Assembly: GCA_963576735.1 (NCBI GenBank)
Contig: OY755171.1
Location: 20,248,182 to 20,312,181, forward strand
Length of the DNA stretch: 64,000 nt
Reading direction: 5' to 3'
From: Bedellia somnulentella
Lineage: Eukaryota > Arthropoda > Insecta > Lepidoptera > Bedelliidae
Both the position numbers and the translations under genes were made by a program. Under the pieces are notes generated by a model. It searched no databases and was not told the origin of the DNA. It worked only from the letters and a program-made list of their open reading frames with translations. Positions 12,004-24,341 of the stretch are shown here, piece after piece (the first letter of the stretch is position 1; every line of letters begins with the position of its first letter).

Positions 12004-12165
12004 AGAGTTTAGAAATTAGAAATTTTCCGCCGCTTTTGGAAGTTGAATGCAGAAAATATCGGAAAATAAAGTGGTCGGTGGTGGGTCACAAGCCATATCT
12101 CCCAAAACTCACTTAAATAGCCTCAAATCCCTAATAATGTATGGGTTAGAGCTATCCTAAGCTTT
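12004..12165 (-). mobile_element. SINE-A, degenerate
   Basis: Old minus-strand relic, recognisable by TTTTGGAAGTTGAAT and CAAATCCCTAATAATG. Confidence 0.45.
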
Positions 12166-12202
12166 AACAATATTTTTAAATTTGGTCGGGGTACCCTTTT
12201 TA

Positions 12203-12455
12203 GCTGTGTAGTGTCGGCTTAGAATAGCACTACCCCATTTCTACCCGTGGGTGATCGTAAGAGGTGACTAAGGGTATAGGGGCTTTTTAAGTGATTTTTG
12301 GGCGATGTGGTTGGAGACCCATCACCAAAACTATTTGTTATTACCAGCTTTTCCCCACTCAACTTCCAAAAGTGGCTATAGAATATCTTATTCCAAAGCT
12401 CTGGCTACCCCTTTTAGGGATTTGCAGCCGTGAGTATGTGTGTGTGTGTGTGTGT
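12203..12455 (+). mobile_element. SINE-A with a (GT)n tail
   Basis: Full length, with a 12-bp target duplication GTACCCTTTTTA at 12191-12202 and 12456-12467. The usual TATG tail is a TG repeat here. Confidence 0.88.
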
Positions 12456-12458
12456 GTA
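12438..12458 (+). repeat. (GT)n microsatellite
   Basis: A pure GT run forming the tail of the SINE-A at 12203. Confidence 0.9.
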
Positions 12459-12511
12459 CCCTTTTTAATCAAGAGAATATTGATATTTATATAAATGAAT
12501 CAAATACTTAC

Positions 12512-12620
12512 TTGTTACGATTGTTTTGTCTGAATTTGACTTTGAGTTATCTCTGGCCAATGCTGCATACATGTACAGTAAGAACACCATACTCCCAATA
12601 TACAGGTACAGATAGAATCC
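12512..12620 (-). CDS. Otop: Otopetrin-like, exon 5 (second membrane segment)
   Basis: The acceptor TATTTCAG precedes 12620 and the donor CAA|GTAAGT follows 12512. It encodes about residues 196-231: the helix GFYLYLYIGSMVFLLYMYAA followed by a polar linker (ARDNSKSNSDKTIVT). The hydrophobic run fits otopetrin segment 2. A SINE-A with 12-bp target duplications sits only about 45 bases beyond the donor. Confidence 0.88.
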
Positions 12621-12657
12621 CTGAAATATAAATTCAACTTAATAACTAAATCCACTT

Positions 12658-12975
12658 TCGGGTTCAAAACCCGGGTGGAGCCTATACCAATTTGTTTTTT
12701 CTTAAGTCATATGTGTGGTTAATTAATCATGGTTATCAACGGTGAGTGAAAACATAGTGAGGAAACCCACATGGCTAAGTTGTAGTTTGTCATGTGACAG
12801 TGAATTTCTTCTAAAACGGCGATAGGCCTTCAGCCTACCATGTGAGTACATTGTCCAAGCAAAACGTGGTTTCTCTTAATACCCGGTGACAACGTCACGT
12901 GATGTTCAGAAGTATTAGTACGTCTGCCAACCTATTCGGGGATATGCGGCGAGAACGTTTTAGTTTTGAACTAAA
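12658..12975 (+). mobile_element. SINE-B, 5'-truncated
   Basis: It starts at the box B region (GGGTTCAAAACCCGGG) and runs to GCGAGAACGTTTTAG. It is diverged. Confidence 0.75.
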
Positions 12976-13038
12976 TCAAATCAATCTTAATAAATATGAA
13001 TAATAAGAAATACAGACTAAAATAAATTTATTATTAAA

Positions 13039-13860
13039 CTAGTGGATCGTCCCAGCTTTGCACGGGTAGCGTTGTTTTTTTAAATATCTGAGGTTTCTTT
13101 CTTCAGTCACTGCTCAAGCATTGTGAAATTCAGCGCAATGTTTTCAATTTATTAAATTTATAGCACTCCCAAAACAGTGTAGTTTGGTGATTTTGAATGC
13201 GCTTTAATGAACGGTTCAGTATTTCGGTTTAGTAGTTTATAAATTTTGGAATAAAACGCTATGAAGTATTTATAACAATCTAAAAAATTAATCATTACGT
13301 TATATAGGATGCAACTACTGGCGCCATCTAGTATGTTATATGTAAATTAGTAACGATTTGGTTTTGGTCACGGGCGCGATGGCTTATTTTATGTATAATT
13401 TCGGTGTTTGTTTACCGATTTCTATGATTCTTTTTTTATTGAATAGGTAATAATGTTACCTTTTTTAAATTAGGGATGAGTGAGAGGTTTACAAACGTAA
13501 GAGTAAACAAATATAATCAGAATGGTCCGAACTGCTAAGCTATCAGGAATTACACGTGTTATTGTGAGTCAACCGTAAAAGATAGACATAAACTGTTGAG
13601 GATTTTTTTTCAGATAATTTTATGAAGATGATTTCCGTCATACATGATTTCTATGTAAGTTTAACCATTAAGGCTGCACACGCGACGGAAGCTCAAAAAA
13701 TGGAGTAACTTCTCCCGTTTTCCCAAAATTTCCCAAAATTCCCCTTTACTACTCTGCTGGAAAGTATACAAAAACCTGCGCAGGAGTATGAAGAATAATT
13801 GTACCAAGTTTCGTTAAAATCCGTCGAGTAGTTTTTGTTTCCATAAGGAACATACAAACC

Positions 13861-13914
<54 letters not shown>

Positions 13915-13925
13915 AATTTTACTGA
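13039..13925 (-). repeat. Unclassified interspersed repeat ending in a (CAGA)n microsatellite
   Basis: The stretch starts CTAGTGGATCGTCCCAGC and GCTTTGCACGGGTAGCG. Further on it contains ACCAAGTTTCGTTAAAATCC and a pure CAGA/GACA tract at 13859-13912. Such combinations are common in lepidopteran repeats. Read on the minus strand the CTAG end could be a Helitron 3' end, but I cannot define the other boundary. A similar ACTAGTGGA start occurs at 48508. Confidence 0.4.
13859..13912 (+). repeat. (CAGA)n microsatellite
   Basis: About 13 pure tetranucleotide units at the end of the repeat starting at 13039. Confidence 0.9.
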
Positions 13926-14647
13926 TTGCATTTTTGGCATCAGAATCGATCCCTAATCACCACCTGATAGTTATTTTGAAAATATATTTCATGTACAGAA
14001 TTGACCTCTCTACAGATTTATTATAAGTATAGACTAGATCGTTGCAGAGTGAAAATATAAAAGAATAATAATATAAGAATGCTTTCATTTTATCCGATGA
14101 ACACAAAAAACAATCGTTATTATTGTACAAATTGGCAATCAAGGAGGCGTACCTGAAAGATTTAATTGACTTCTAAGTATGTTGTCTGCTTTTCACAATA
14201 TATAATATCCACTTTTCCTTCAATTGTGCTTCGATAATAAAATTAATATTATACATAATCTCGATGTGATTACACTTTTTACAAATGTTTTGTCTTCGGG
14301 TGTATTTTTTAATGTTTAAAATGGACTCAAATAGCACTAGACTACATTATTACCGACAATATAAAGTATGACTTTGAATAAAAGTTTAGTATTAAACTAT
14401 TTGTTTCTTTGTAAGTATCGTCCAAAAGTGGCCCAGAAACTACTTATTCCCGAGCTCTTACTACCCTTAGATTTTAGAGGTGATAGCTTCGTGAAAAAAT
14501 CTTATTCTTATGGCAAAAAGCTATTTTATTATATAAACTCACATCAAACGCACTCTTTCCAAAGGCTCTCCCCAAAAGCGTTTCACCAAATAAAACTACA
14601 ATCTAAATTCAATTTCCTAGATAGTGTTCCAATAAGATTTATGTTAC

Positions 14648-14765
14648 CTCGTAGAATGAGGGTGGAATGTACGTCGATATCACTTCGGCCATGGGGAAAG
14701 CAATTCCCATAACCACCAGCAGTTTTCCGTATAGAGCTGATAACGTTGTAGCCAATGCATCGCCG
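14648..14765 (-). CDS. Otop: Otopetrin-like, exon 4 (first membrane segment)
   Basis: The acceptor CCACAG precedes 14765 and the donor GAG|GTAACA follows 14648. It encodes about residues 156-195: GDALATTLSALYGKLLVV, then MGIAFPMAEVISTYIPP. This reads as otopetrin transmembrane segment 1, with a small-residue and aromatic-rich helix ending in the Pro-rich loop before segment 2. Phase 0 at its end joins directly to exon 5. Confidence 0.88.
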
Positions 14766-16207
14766 CTGTGGACAAAGTTTATTACTGTATTGGGATATTT
14801 AGAAAAAAATATAAAACTCTTTATTTTACATCGCAGTTGAAATATTTTACAGATACGTATTTCTTAAATAGAAGTACAATTGGCGGTCTTATCCCTTAGC
14901 GATCTCATCCAGGAGCCTAAACGTTATTATTTATGGTAAGATCATACTTTATATGATATCCAAGAAAATAAATTAATCTGACCACTAGTAACTTGTAATT
15001 AGTACGATAAGATTAACAGTAGTAAGTAAATACAATGAAACTTACATTCGTAAATTATGAAGATAAATTATCTCTAGGGGAAAACAAACCTAAAATGGTA
15101 GAGCGTGGAAATAGTAAAAGATTTCCGTCAGATACAGTTTCAATAAAAAGTAAAGGAATGGTATTAGTATTTAACCAGTAGAGTATTCAATATTACTAGT
15201 GGGTAACCCTGGCGCGACTACGTCGCGTCCAATAAAATGAGTTTATTTTGAAATTTTCCGACCAATCACAGCGCAGCTCTTTTGAATTTCTAGTGAATTT
15301 TTCAGCGCATCTCTCTCATCATATGGGCCAAAATCGAAACTTTGAAATTCTGTAACAATTAAATTAATCCAGTTACATCAGAATCAATTTCAAATCAAAT
15401 CAATTTTGTGCACACCACGGCCGCGAACTGTACAAAACGATACCTGAACCAAATTTCCAGCTTAACTCATCGCATCACAGGCTTCCGGGCAAGAAAGAGG
15501 CTTACAGAAATAATATATATAAATTATTATAGTGACAAATGTACTGATTTCTATAGACAGAAAGGGTTGTTTATTTTATTATGATACTGAAATGTTTATT
15601 TCAAAACGATTCAAAATTCTTAAATTGAAATCTTCAAAAAGACTGAATCATGATTAAAACACAATTCACTAAGTAACTGTATCAAATGTTTGATGGGATC
15701 GGATAATTAATTAACAGAGCAGAAAGACTTAAGAAACCTTTTGAGTTCTTGTTTCGTGAACACCACAATATTGCGCGGCACGTGTCATAAAGAACGTAAC
15801 AGATGACACGGCCAACTTACAAAGATCTCTGCAGTTTTTCTTGCAAGATTCATAGCCCGAGCTCAATAGGGCTATATAGGGACCCTGGTTAAATTGCCAA
15901 GAATGTAAGTATAGTTATGTAGGGTTCCCTGCGGATGAGGGCACCCTCCCAGCGAAGAGGTTGCCATGGTTACGGCGTGTTATTGGCTCCCTACTGCGAT
16001 TCTGCCGCCGACTTGCCGAATCCGAATGTGCTCTGTATTACAATGCCAAAAGCTCTTCCTACTTGTTTATAGACTAGATTATGACGTCATGAATTTGAGT
16101 GTAATAGGTTTGTTTGGGGCTCGTGTCATCGGTATTCGTGGCAAGTTTGATATCAATTGGAGAAAGTACAAGATCAATATGTTGTTAAGTGAATTTGTCG
16201 TAGCTTA
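14766..16207. other. No recognised feature (intron 3)
   Basis: No exon or known repeat seen. A short GC-richer stretch at about 15210-15470 has no coding character. Confidence 0.5.
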
Positions 16208-16345
16208 TTATACATACATACAAACATATTCTCACGCCATTAGTTCCCATTGGGGTAGGCAGAGACTATCGATCGCCACTTTGTACGATCCTGGCAAACC
16301 TCTCTGGCTTCGTTCACATCCATCAATCGTTTCATACATGCTCTG
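16208..16345 (-). mobile_element. LINE-R 3' fragment
   Basis: The minus strand carries the last coding block of LINE-R (from about RACMKRLMDV) to the tail, which appears here as a TACATACA-type run at 16208. Confidence 0.8.
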
Positions 16346-16785
16346 AAGAGGCCCGATTTTTATTATGCATATATTTTTTTAATTTACTTGCTTAATAAGT
16401 TTTTGGTCAAGGAGATAGTATTCAGTGAAGTTTGATCCACTATAATAATAATAAAAAAAATAACGGACAACGTTTACAAACATCAACATTGGACCAAATT
16501 ATACGTGTTTGAAATTATGCTGCAAGGAACAAAAATATTAATTTCAGTTAAACCCACTTCAGGGCAAAACTATTCACGGAAAATCCCTATCTATGGCATC
16601 GTTTATTACTGTTATTATATTGTTATTACACCAAGAGCTGTTGATCCCGTTTCCTCACACCTACGATGGTCGAGTAAGTGCGTAGAGTGCGGCCCAATGT
16701 TGTAAAAAATTAGCAAATGCCTTATAGATATATGATTGAAAAACATATTTAAAAGACTTGTCACTTAAAATGGTGTAACAGACTA

Positions 16786-17008
16786 CATACATACATATAC
16801 TCACGCCATTAATTCCCATTGGGGTAGGCAGAGACTATCGATCGCCACTTCGTACGATCCTGACAAACCTCTCTAGCTTCGTTTACATCCATCAATCTTT
16901 TCATACATGCTCTTTTATTCTTCATACTTCGGACGCCAGCCTTTTTGAGCACACTCTCAATTTGGTCCAAGTGTGTTCTCCGTGGTCGTCCTCTACTAAC
17001 ATTGCCTA
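16786..17008 (-). mobile_element. LINE-R 3' fragment
   Basis: The minus strand encodes GNVSRGRPRRTHLDQIE onward to AYPNGN, then the TATG-type tail. It is 5'-truncated. Confidence 0.85.
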
Positions 17009-18454
17009 ATTGTAACAGACTAATATGCGCTGAATATAATACTGATGGTAAGAAAAAACATTTCACCACTTCATTCAACTTAATGAAAATGCGAAAACCA
17101 CAAGCCAACCAACCGTTTGAGGAAGTCAAATATATTTGAAAGATAATATCCAAATACTGAATTCCAAAAGAAAATGCATTACTAAATATGCGTTCAGTTG
17201 TGAAATATCGCGAAACTAAATATCTTCATACAAGGCTCATGCATGAAACATGTTAAACTCCAATGATCACACATTCCCACCCTCTTGTTTATTTTACGGC
17301 ACATTAGAAGAACCGTTTCTCCATTTCAGTCAACACCAGTTCACCCTCCTTAGATTATTTTGTCGTGTAAGCAAATATAAATAGGCACTCAAAAGATCTC
17401 TCTCCTATAGTAAATTCTCAAGCACTAGACTTGATTGTACCTGAGAGCTTTTCATTACGTAGCGCTTCGGAAGCGAGCGGGAAAATGCAATTTGTTGAGT
17501 GTGAATTTTCTAGTTTGGTTCGGTTCGAGGACGACACAACATTAGCAGGCTAATGGCAATTTTGAATACAATTTGCTTGCAACATCGCCCGTTTTGTTAT
17601 GTTCCTGGCAAATGTTTTTTTTTTATATTTTCCGGTTTTCACGGTTTTGTCTTACTAACCAACAACTTTCGATAAAAAGACCCTTTTCTTCGTTTTTATT
17701 TATATCAAAAATTATGCACAAATTAAAATTCGATAAAATTTTGAGGACCCTCCTTGTATTAGGATGATAATTGAAACCAATTTTTGAAAATTTAATTGTT
17801 TTTTTATGAGAACGCAACGCCGTAAAGATAAAAATGTTCACCCTAGCATAGACGGTTTTCAAGTGAGGGGTGCGCCGCTTCAGAGTGGCAGAAGAGGCTT
17901 CAACTAGGCTTCTTTTCCATTTAATTTATTGCACTGACACTGCGAGGGAAAAAGTCACATTTTTCACGTCACTTTTTCACAGCTACCAGTCACGCTATAG
18001 CAGCCTTTATACATGTACAAATGCCGTGCTTTTATTGGTATAAAGGATTGCCTGCTATTTGATATCCCTATACAGACAATAACCATTGACAAAGTTTTTT
18101 TCCGCGCGTCGTATTCATGTATTTTTCAGCACATAACTGCAGTTCCTTGCTTGAGCTGGCACGTTAAACCGACGCGACATCCTGGTTAATGTTACGGTAT
18201 AGTTATCGCCAATCGTATAATAATCGTCTGTCAATCTACATTAAGCTAGCTTGATGGACTGTAGCTAAATCAGCCTATTCAAAGTTGGCTCCGCCACTTT
18301 GTACAAATGCAATCTTATTATACATTTATGCACTTTTATTCTTTAAAATTTGGCCTTTTGACTTTATAAGAACATTTTGTATCTACTTTTCTAACAAGAC
18401 CATCCATATTCCCTCAAACCCATGCTTGAGAAGAATGATATATGTGAGATTTGT
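17009..18454. other. No recognised feature (intron 3)
   Basis: AT-rich with short GC-richer patches. No motif, repeat unit or splice-bounded frame recognised. Confidence 0.5.
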
Positions 18455-18520
18455 CAAGATCGTAGGATAGGCGATCTATAGTCCCTGCCTACTCCAATGT
18501 GAACTATGGGCGTAAGTATA
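18455..18520 (+). mobile_element. Degenerate LINE-R 3' end
   Basis: The stretch GGCGATCTATAGTCCCTGCC with a downstream GGGCGTAAGTATA matches the LINE-R end loosely. Similar relics are at 8524-8570, 20339-20395, 23935-24000 and 53574-53650. Confidence 0.4.
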
Positions 18521-19041
18521 AGTTAGAATATAAGTAAAAGCACGAATACACGTGCACATGAATAAGAACAACGCAGTCATGAGGTTTTCGTTATGACTCA
18601 TGATATTTTCCTTCATCTTTATCAACCGTGATAAATTAATCTTAAAAAATCTGTGGTGGTTCCCATTAAACTATTACGACTACAAGTAAATTTAAATTTA
18701 AGTTGTTTGAAAGAGAATTGCTCAGTTACTTAAACGCGAACTATTTTGAAGTCCCTCATCTACACTAATTTACAGTAACTTAACACAAAAAGCAAAAAAC
18801 CTACAGCAAAAACTTCTTTTTGGAAGTAAACGCAATAAACATTTTTACGAGAAATTCCTCAAATTCGGTGCTACTAGTGATGTAGCGAAGCGTGCTACGT
18901 GTCGGATGTTTTAAGAAGCATAAAATTTTATGGTCTTCCCGAGAAGAGTCTGAAGAGGTCATAAACTGATTATGCGTGTCATATGCTGAACGTTTTATAT
19001 CTATTACGAGTAAAAAAAAGTATACTTTTAAGTAAGTTTAT

Positions 19042-19396
19042 TATGCTGCGTAGTGTCGGCTTAGAATAGCACTACCCCATTTCTTCCGGTGGGTGTACGT
19101 AAGAGGCGACTAACGGTACATACATACATATACATACACTCACGCCGTTAATTCCCATTGGGGTAGGCAGAGACTATCGATCGCCACTTCGTACGATCCT
19201 GGCAAACCTCTCTTGCGACTAACGGTATTGGGGCTATTAAGGGATTTTTGGGCGATGCGGTTGGAGACCCATCACCGACAACCTTTATTTCACCATCTTT
19301 ACCCCACTCAATTTTCCAAAAGTGGCTGGGGAATTTCTAATTCCTTAGCTCTGGCTACCCCTTTTAGGGATTTATAGCCGTGAGTATATGTATGTA
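19042..19396 (+). mobile_element. SINE-A, interrupted by LINE-R
   Basis: A full-length unit split after GACTAACGGTA by the LINE-R fragment at 19118-19213. Confidence 0.85.
19118..19213 (-). mobile_element. LINE-R 3' fragment nested in SINE-A
   Basis: This 95-bp LINE-R tail lies inside the SINE-A of 19042-19396. The host SINE sequence GCGACTAACGGTA is duplicated on both sides (about 19105-19117 and 19214-19226), showing a true insertion. Confidence 0.8.
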
Positions 19397-19710
19397 TATT
19401 TTAAGTACTCTCAATGCCAATAAATTTTGTTTCTACCAGTTGGTAGGGATAATATTACTTTAAACTAACACATTTTTAATCAGGATTCATACGAAAAATA
19501 GAACATATGCAGAAAATAATTAATCATAATTAGGTCAATTGTATAATTTTGCAAATATTCAAAATCACGGCATTGTTCAATCAATTATTCTTCTTTTACA
19601 TCCTTGTGTCGTTAGTGAAAGTAAATGAGTAATATATTTTATAATATTAGTTGTAAGACCGTTGCAAAATAACGTATAACATTTCAAATGTCATATTAAT
19701 AAATTTGCTA

Positions 19711-19797
19711 CATACATATACTCACGCCATTAGTTCCCATTGGGGTAGGCAGACCCTATCGTTCGCCACTTTGTATGAAGCTGGGTAACCTCTTGAG
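19711..19797 (-). mobile_element. LINE-R 3' fragment
   Basis: This is a short minus-strand LINE-R end (ACTCACGCCATTAG...), directly followed by the SINE-B at 19808. Confidence 0.7.
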
Positions 19798-19807
19798 CTT
19801 CAAATAT

Positions 19808-20178
19808 AACATAACATAACATAAACGTTCACGCCGTTTATCCCCGAAGGGGTTGGCAGAGGTACCAATACTCCTGAACTCACATGGCAAGCGCCATCTA
19901 GTTTCCAGAGAAGGTACCCACGTTTTGCTTAGACAGTGTACTCACGTGATAGGGGGCAGGCCTATCGCCGTTTTGTACGAATACACTGTCACATGACTAA
20001 GTACAACTCAGCCATGTGGGTTTCCTCACGATGTTTTCCCTCACCGTTAGCAACCATGATAAATTAATCACACATATGACTTTAGAAAAGACAAATTGGT
20101 GTAGGCCCGTCCCAGGATTGGAACTCACGCCCTTCTGTGTTTCGGGCGGGTGTTCTACCCACTGGACTATCATGTCGC
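19808..20178 (-). mobile_element. SINE-B, second head type
   Basis: Full length, with a target duplication CTTCAAATAT at 19798-19807 and 20179-20188. The head reads GATAGTCCAGTGGGTAGAAC with a GGGCGTGAGTTCCAATCC B-box region. Confidence 0.88.
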
Positions 20179-20495
20179 CTTCAAATATTAATCAACGACA
20201 TTGATCGTAATCCGGTAGTTATAAGAGTCGCTGACAAATGAGGAGGTTGCGGATTTGGTCCCTATCTTTTCTGGTGTTTGGTTCCTTGGCGTGTTTTATT
20301 GTGAACACAAATCGATATTACTTAATTTTATTTACATGCTATTGATAGTGTCTGTCTATCCCAATGTAAGTTAAGGGAGTGAGTAAGTAAGTACATTGTA
20401 TATTATTAAATTAATCTTCAGGTTAGTATTGTATCTGTGTACTTTGGCCGTATAAATTTCCTTCAACTAGCGCTGTTTCAGTTTATTTTGCTCAA

Positions 20496-21923
20496 TCTAT
20501 ACTAATATTATAAAGCTGAAGAGTTTGTTTGTTTGAACGCTAGGATATGAGGAACTACTCAATCAAATTCGAAAATTCTTTTTGTGTTGGATAGTCCATT
20601 TATTGAGGAAGGCTTTAGGCTATATATCTTCACGCTGCGACAAATAGGAGCAAAAAATCAGCGAAAGATGTTGCAAAAACGGGCAAAATTATTTATATTT
20701 GCAGGCTTCCGTTGTGTGCGCTGCGTAAACGGTTAAAGTTACCCAAAAATATGTATTGAAGAATTATTTCTCTTTAAACGATCTAATATAATATCCGTAA
20801 CAGTATATGTCTAGCTTTTAAGATTGACTCACTATAACCATTTTTATGGTAATCAAATTTGATCGATATTAATGCATTGCCAATTATTTGCTCTATCTAT
20901 CAACCTAATATTAATCCTTATCAAAATAGATGTGTTGTTAATTAAGAGTATTTAATTGTGAACAAAATTGTCCTTCACATCACTTCATTTCAATTAACAT
21001 CTTAGAAGATAATACAATTTTAAAATTAGTCCGCAACAAAATTGACACGCATGCATGAAGCGCAAGACAAGACACTGCGCTGGCCGGGGCGAGCGAGGTG
21101 ACCCGCGCGAGAAGCTTATGTTTAAGCCGCATAAGGATTAGTTTCAAGTAATATAATATTGATTCACAAATCATCATTTAAATTCGCGTACTATATATGT
21201 TTGGAGGTATAGTCGTTGAAATAAATATATTTCTTTTTGTGGTCATGAATTTACACTAGATGGCGCTGACTGTATACATTCTACATCGCTGTATGATTTC
21301 TTTTTTGTTTTTGTATAAATACTTAAACTTGGCTTTCACTGTTGTCTTGGTATCTCTTCTCTTAGAGGAACTATAGAATTCAGATTTCAGTGTATTATTG
21401 GTTGTTGCGAAGTATGATATGACTCATTTGGACCAAATTGAGAGTGTGCTCAAAAAGGCAGGCGTCCGAAGTATGAAGAATAAAAGAGCATGTATGAAAA
21501 GATTGATAGATGTAGACGCAGCTAGAGAGGTTTGCCAGGATCGTACGAAGTGGCGATCAATAGTCTCTGCCTACCCCAATGGGAATTAACGGCGTGAGTA
21601 TATGTATGTATGTATGATACATCCAAGTGTAATAATAATAATACATCCGAAATATACTTTCAACATCTCGTCGTGTTATACCTAATACTAAATCAATACA
21701 TTTTCATTTTGTAGTAGTTTTTTTCATATTTACGGCTAAGATTGTTTTTCACACGGCCAACTATATGTCGCGTTGTCAAAATCGGGTTGCGGGGAAAATC
21801 AGTATGTTCTTCTGCCATAGGAAAACAAAAAAAAAGTATCATTTACGCAAAAGTACTTTAAGATATGTTATTTCTTATTTAAAAACACAAATTGACGCGG
21901 ACGAAGTCGCGGGGAACAGCTAG
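20496..21923 (+). mobile_element. Helitron-like non-autonomous element
   Basis: It begins TCTATACTAATATTATAAAG and ends CTAG, flanked by A on the left and T on the right, as expected for Helitron insertion between A and T. A GCGGAC-gaa-GTCGCG hairpin (one bulged base) lies just before the terminal CTAG. No Rep or helicase coding is seen. It carries an internal LINE-R fragment. I recognise the 5' start as typical of lepidopteran genomes, but the interior was not checked against a consensus. Confidence 0.5.
21419..21620 (+). mobile_element. LINE-R 3' fragment inside the Helitron-like element
   Basis: The plus strand encodes THLDQIESVLKKAGVRSMKN through AYPNGN and the GGCGTGAGTATATG tail. Confidence 0.85.
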
Positions 21924-22083
21924 TATATTATATAAATCGAAAATCTTAAACTCTAACAAAAATGTGTTTTCATACAAAATCTTCAAAACTTAACTCTAAC
22001 AAAACTGTGTTTTCGAAGATCTTATCTAGAAGAAACAAGGGACTATTTAACAGTCATAGTTACAAGGTTAAATCTATACTTAC

Positions 22084-22242
22084 GCACTAATAACATGGAC
22101 ATGCTGAACGTTAGCGGAAGGTCGTGAAGCTCGTCTGATGGGGGGTAGCGGGGGGCGACCCGATCCTCCGCCCGCCTGCCCATACAGCACCGGTTGCAGG
22201 GACAGAGATCCGGCGAGCGAGAGGGATTGAGGACTTGGTGCT
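22084..22242 (-). CDS. Otop: Otopetrin-like, exon 3 (N-terminal cytoplasmic)
   Basis: The acceptor TGTTTCAG precedes 22242 and the donor C|GTAAGT follows 22084. The exon encodes about residues 103-155 (APSPQSLSLAGS, then GQAGGGSGRPPLPPIRRAS, then NVQHVHVIS): still cytoplasmic, Gly/Pro-rich with a basic patch. The correct frame was chosen because it is the one that continues without a stop from exon 2 and into exon 4. It ends in phase 2 and makes an Ala codon with exon 4. Confidence 0.82.
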
Positions 22243-22302
22243 CTGAAACAATGATACAACTCTTATTATGGACTTACAGTCACTTACACTTACAGGGTAG
22301 TC

Positions 22303-22661
22303 AGTGCTGGCCCAGTGGGTAGAACACTCGGTTATCGTGCAAACGACTAGTGTTCAAATCCTGGGTCGGCCCTACACCAATTTGTCTTTTCTAAAGACAT
22401 ATGTGTGGTTAATTTATCATGGTTGTTAACGGTGAGGGAAAACATCGTGAGGAAACCCACATGGCTGAGTTGTACTTAGTCATGTGACAGTGTATTCGTA
22501 CAAAACGGCGATAGGCCTGCCCCCTATCACGTGAGTACACTGTCCATGCAAAACGTGGGTACTCTGAACACCAGGTGACAAAGTCACGTGATGTTCAGAA
22601 GTATTAGTACCTCTGCCAACCCCTTCGGGGATATGCGGCGTGAACGTTTATGTTTATGTTT
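22303..22661 (+). mobile_element. SINE-B, first head type
   Basis: Nearly full length (GGCCCAGTGGGTAGAAC to GTGAACGTTTATG). It lies about 60 bases upstream of otopetrin exon 3. Confidence 0.85.
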
Positions 22662-24113
22662 TGGAAGTTGAGTGGGGAATGATAGGTTTAATGTCCAGTA
22701 ATCATTTTGAAACAACCTTAGCTCTGAGATCCTCGTATCATAAACACGAGAATAACTTACTTATACTCTAATAGGTTATACTTTTTAATAGTTATAAATT
22801 TCCTTAGCTTCCACAGATATATTAATCATACATATATATTATTTCCTAAACTCAACTTTACTCAACGTTTATGGTGCAATAACCATACATATGATTTAAG
22901 CAAAGATAGATTTGTGTAATCCCGACTCTGGATTTTAACTCGCCGATTGGGTTCAAATCCTGCTGATAAAGCATGAACAACAGCAAGCAGAACTGCTGCA
23001 TGAGAAGTATTCGTGTTCCCACGAAGCTATCAAGGTTTTTATTAGTAGGCATATATTAATCACCTCTCAATCTTATGATATCAAAAAACTACAATATTAA
23101 AAAAAAACTGTTAAATTGCGAAAGAGGTAACTATACTATTATATACTACCATAATATACTACTATAGATAAGTTGGAATTAAAAGTAACAAAAAATTTCT
23201 GTAACATTAAGCTTTCATTTTTTATATCCCGTCATACTTCATAAATAAATATAAATATTTTTTTATCATTGAACAAAAAAAGGTCATTAGTATCTTTACT
23301 TATTAATAATGAATTACTTTATTACGTTTATTAGTAAATGGTCACTTTAACATTTATTTTACATCTTTTATGGTGCCATCACGAACCTAAACTTAAAGAA
23401 TTTAATTCCTTTCTCAGTCAGTAACTTTTCATTCGAACTTCCTACCCGTGTAATCGCGGCAAGATACTAAATCACGGATTTGCGTCCTAAAGGTGCTATT
23501 GAAATAAAACTTTTAAGAATTTCTTTCGTCGGAATTACTATTTACATTTCACAAAGTTAATATTTTTTTTTCTTAGATTTTCGCTTATAAAGATTGTTTA
23601 TACTGGTGATTACGTTTTGAAAGCTTTTTTTAAATTAGAAAACTTTGAGTCTGAGTTAAATATTCAGTTTTTCAGAAGATTTGAATCTTAACTCAATTAG
23701 CAATTCGGTTGTGAAATTTCTTAATCGCTTTTCTACCATTTTTTTACAAATTTCTACAAACTGAAACTTTTTTCTCGAAGATCTTTTAAAAAATATGCGG
23801 TAATACAAGTCGGCTATTGTAGATAGCCAATAGAATATCACACCATATTTTTTTATAAATACAATTCATGCCATGTGGGAATTTAATTCCAACAAAAAAC
23901 ATCATTCTTAGATAAGGTCATAAGTTACGTCCCTATACCCCTTTTATTCCCATTGGGAAATCAGAGACTATTGATCGCCGTTTGGTACCATCCTGACAAA
24001 ACTCCCTAGTTACTTGTCTGAACTGAATCATATATTATATTTATAACTGGTGGAATTGTCTTCAATAGAATTACTTACAAAAAGTATTTCGATAAAAATT
24101 TGCCGGCTTAGAA
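22662..24113. other. Mostly featureless (intron 2)
   Basis: AT-rich. Contains a worn LINE-R relic at 23935-24000 and the left 19 bases of the SINE-A split by the LTR element. Confidence 0.5.
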
Positions 24114-24118
24114 TAACA

Positions 24119-24310
24119 TGTACGGTCAATCACCGTACATTTTGTACGATCAGCAGTTTACGCCGAATCATAGCAATTTAGGTTAAATTAAGTTAGTTCG
24201 CATCTATCAGCTTCCGTGTGTACTCATAATTAATTGTGTTTAATCAGTAATTATATCAGTTTTATTAATATCATCAGACTCTATCATTTAAAGACAGTAC
24301 AAACCGTACA
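24119..24310 (+). repeat. 5' LTR
   Basis: 192 bp, identical by eye to the 3' LTR. Its left end contains a GTACGGT...ACCGTAC dyad that can form a hairpin. Confidence 0.85.
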
Positions 24311-24316
24311 TCTTTA

Positions 24317-24333
24317 TGGTCCTTCGAGCCGGA
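24317..24333 (+). other. Primer-binding site (tRNA-Tyr)
   Basis: TGGTCCTTCGAGCCGGA is complementary to the CCA-bearing 3' end of eukaryotic tRNA-Tyr (…TCCGGCTCGAAGGACCA). It sits at the right place, 6 bases after the LTR. Confidence 0.75.
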
Positions 24334-24341
24334 ATTATGAA

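Noticed and set aside
13749..13940. Short minus-strand frame with a Ser-Val-Cys-Leu repeat
   Set aside because: It is only the translation of the (CAGA)n microsatellite.
14368..14712. Plus-strand frame of 114 codons overlapping otopetrin exon 4
   Set aside because: It is antisense to a well-supported exon and made partly of a SINE-A relic.
24234..24341. First 36 codons of the open frame that enters the env-like remnant
   Set aside because: They translate the LTR and the primer-binding site from a TTG, so they are not part of a real protein.
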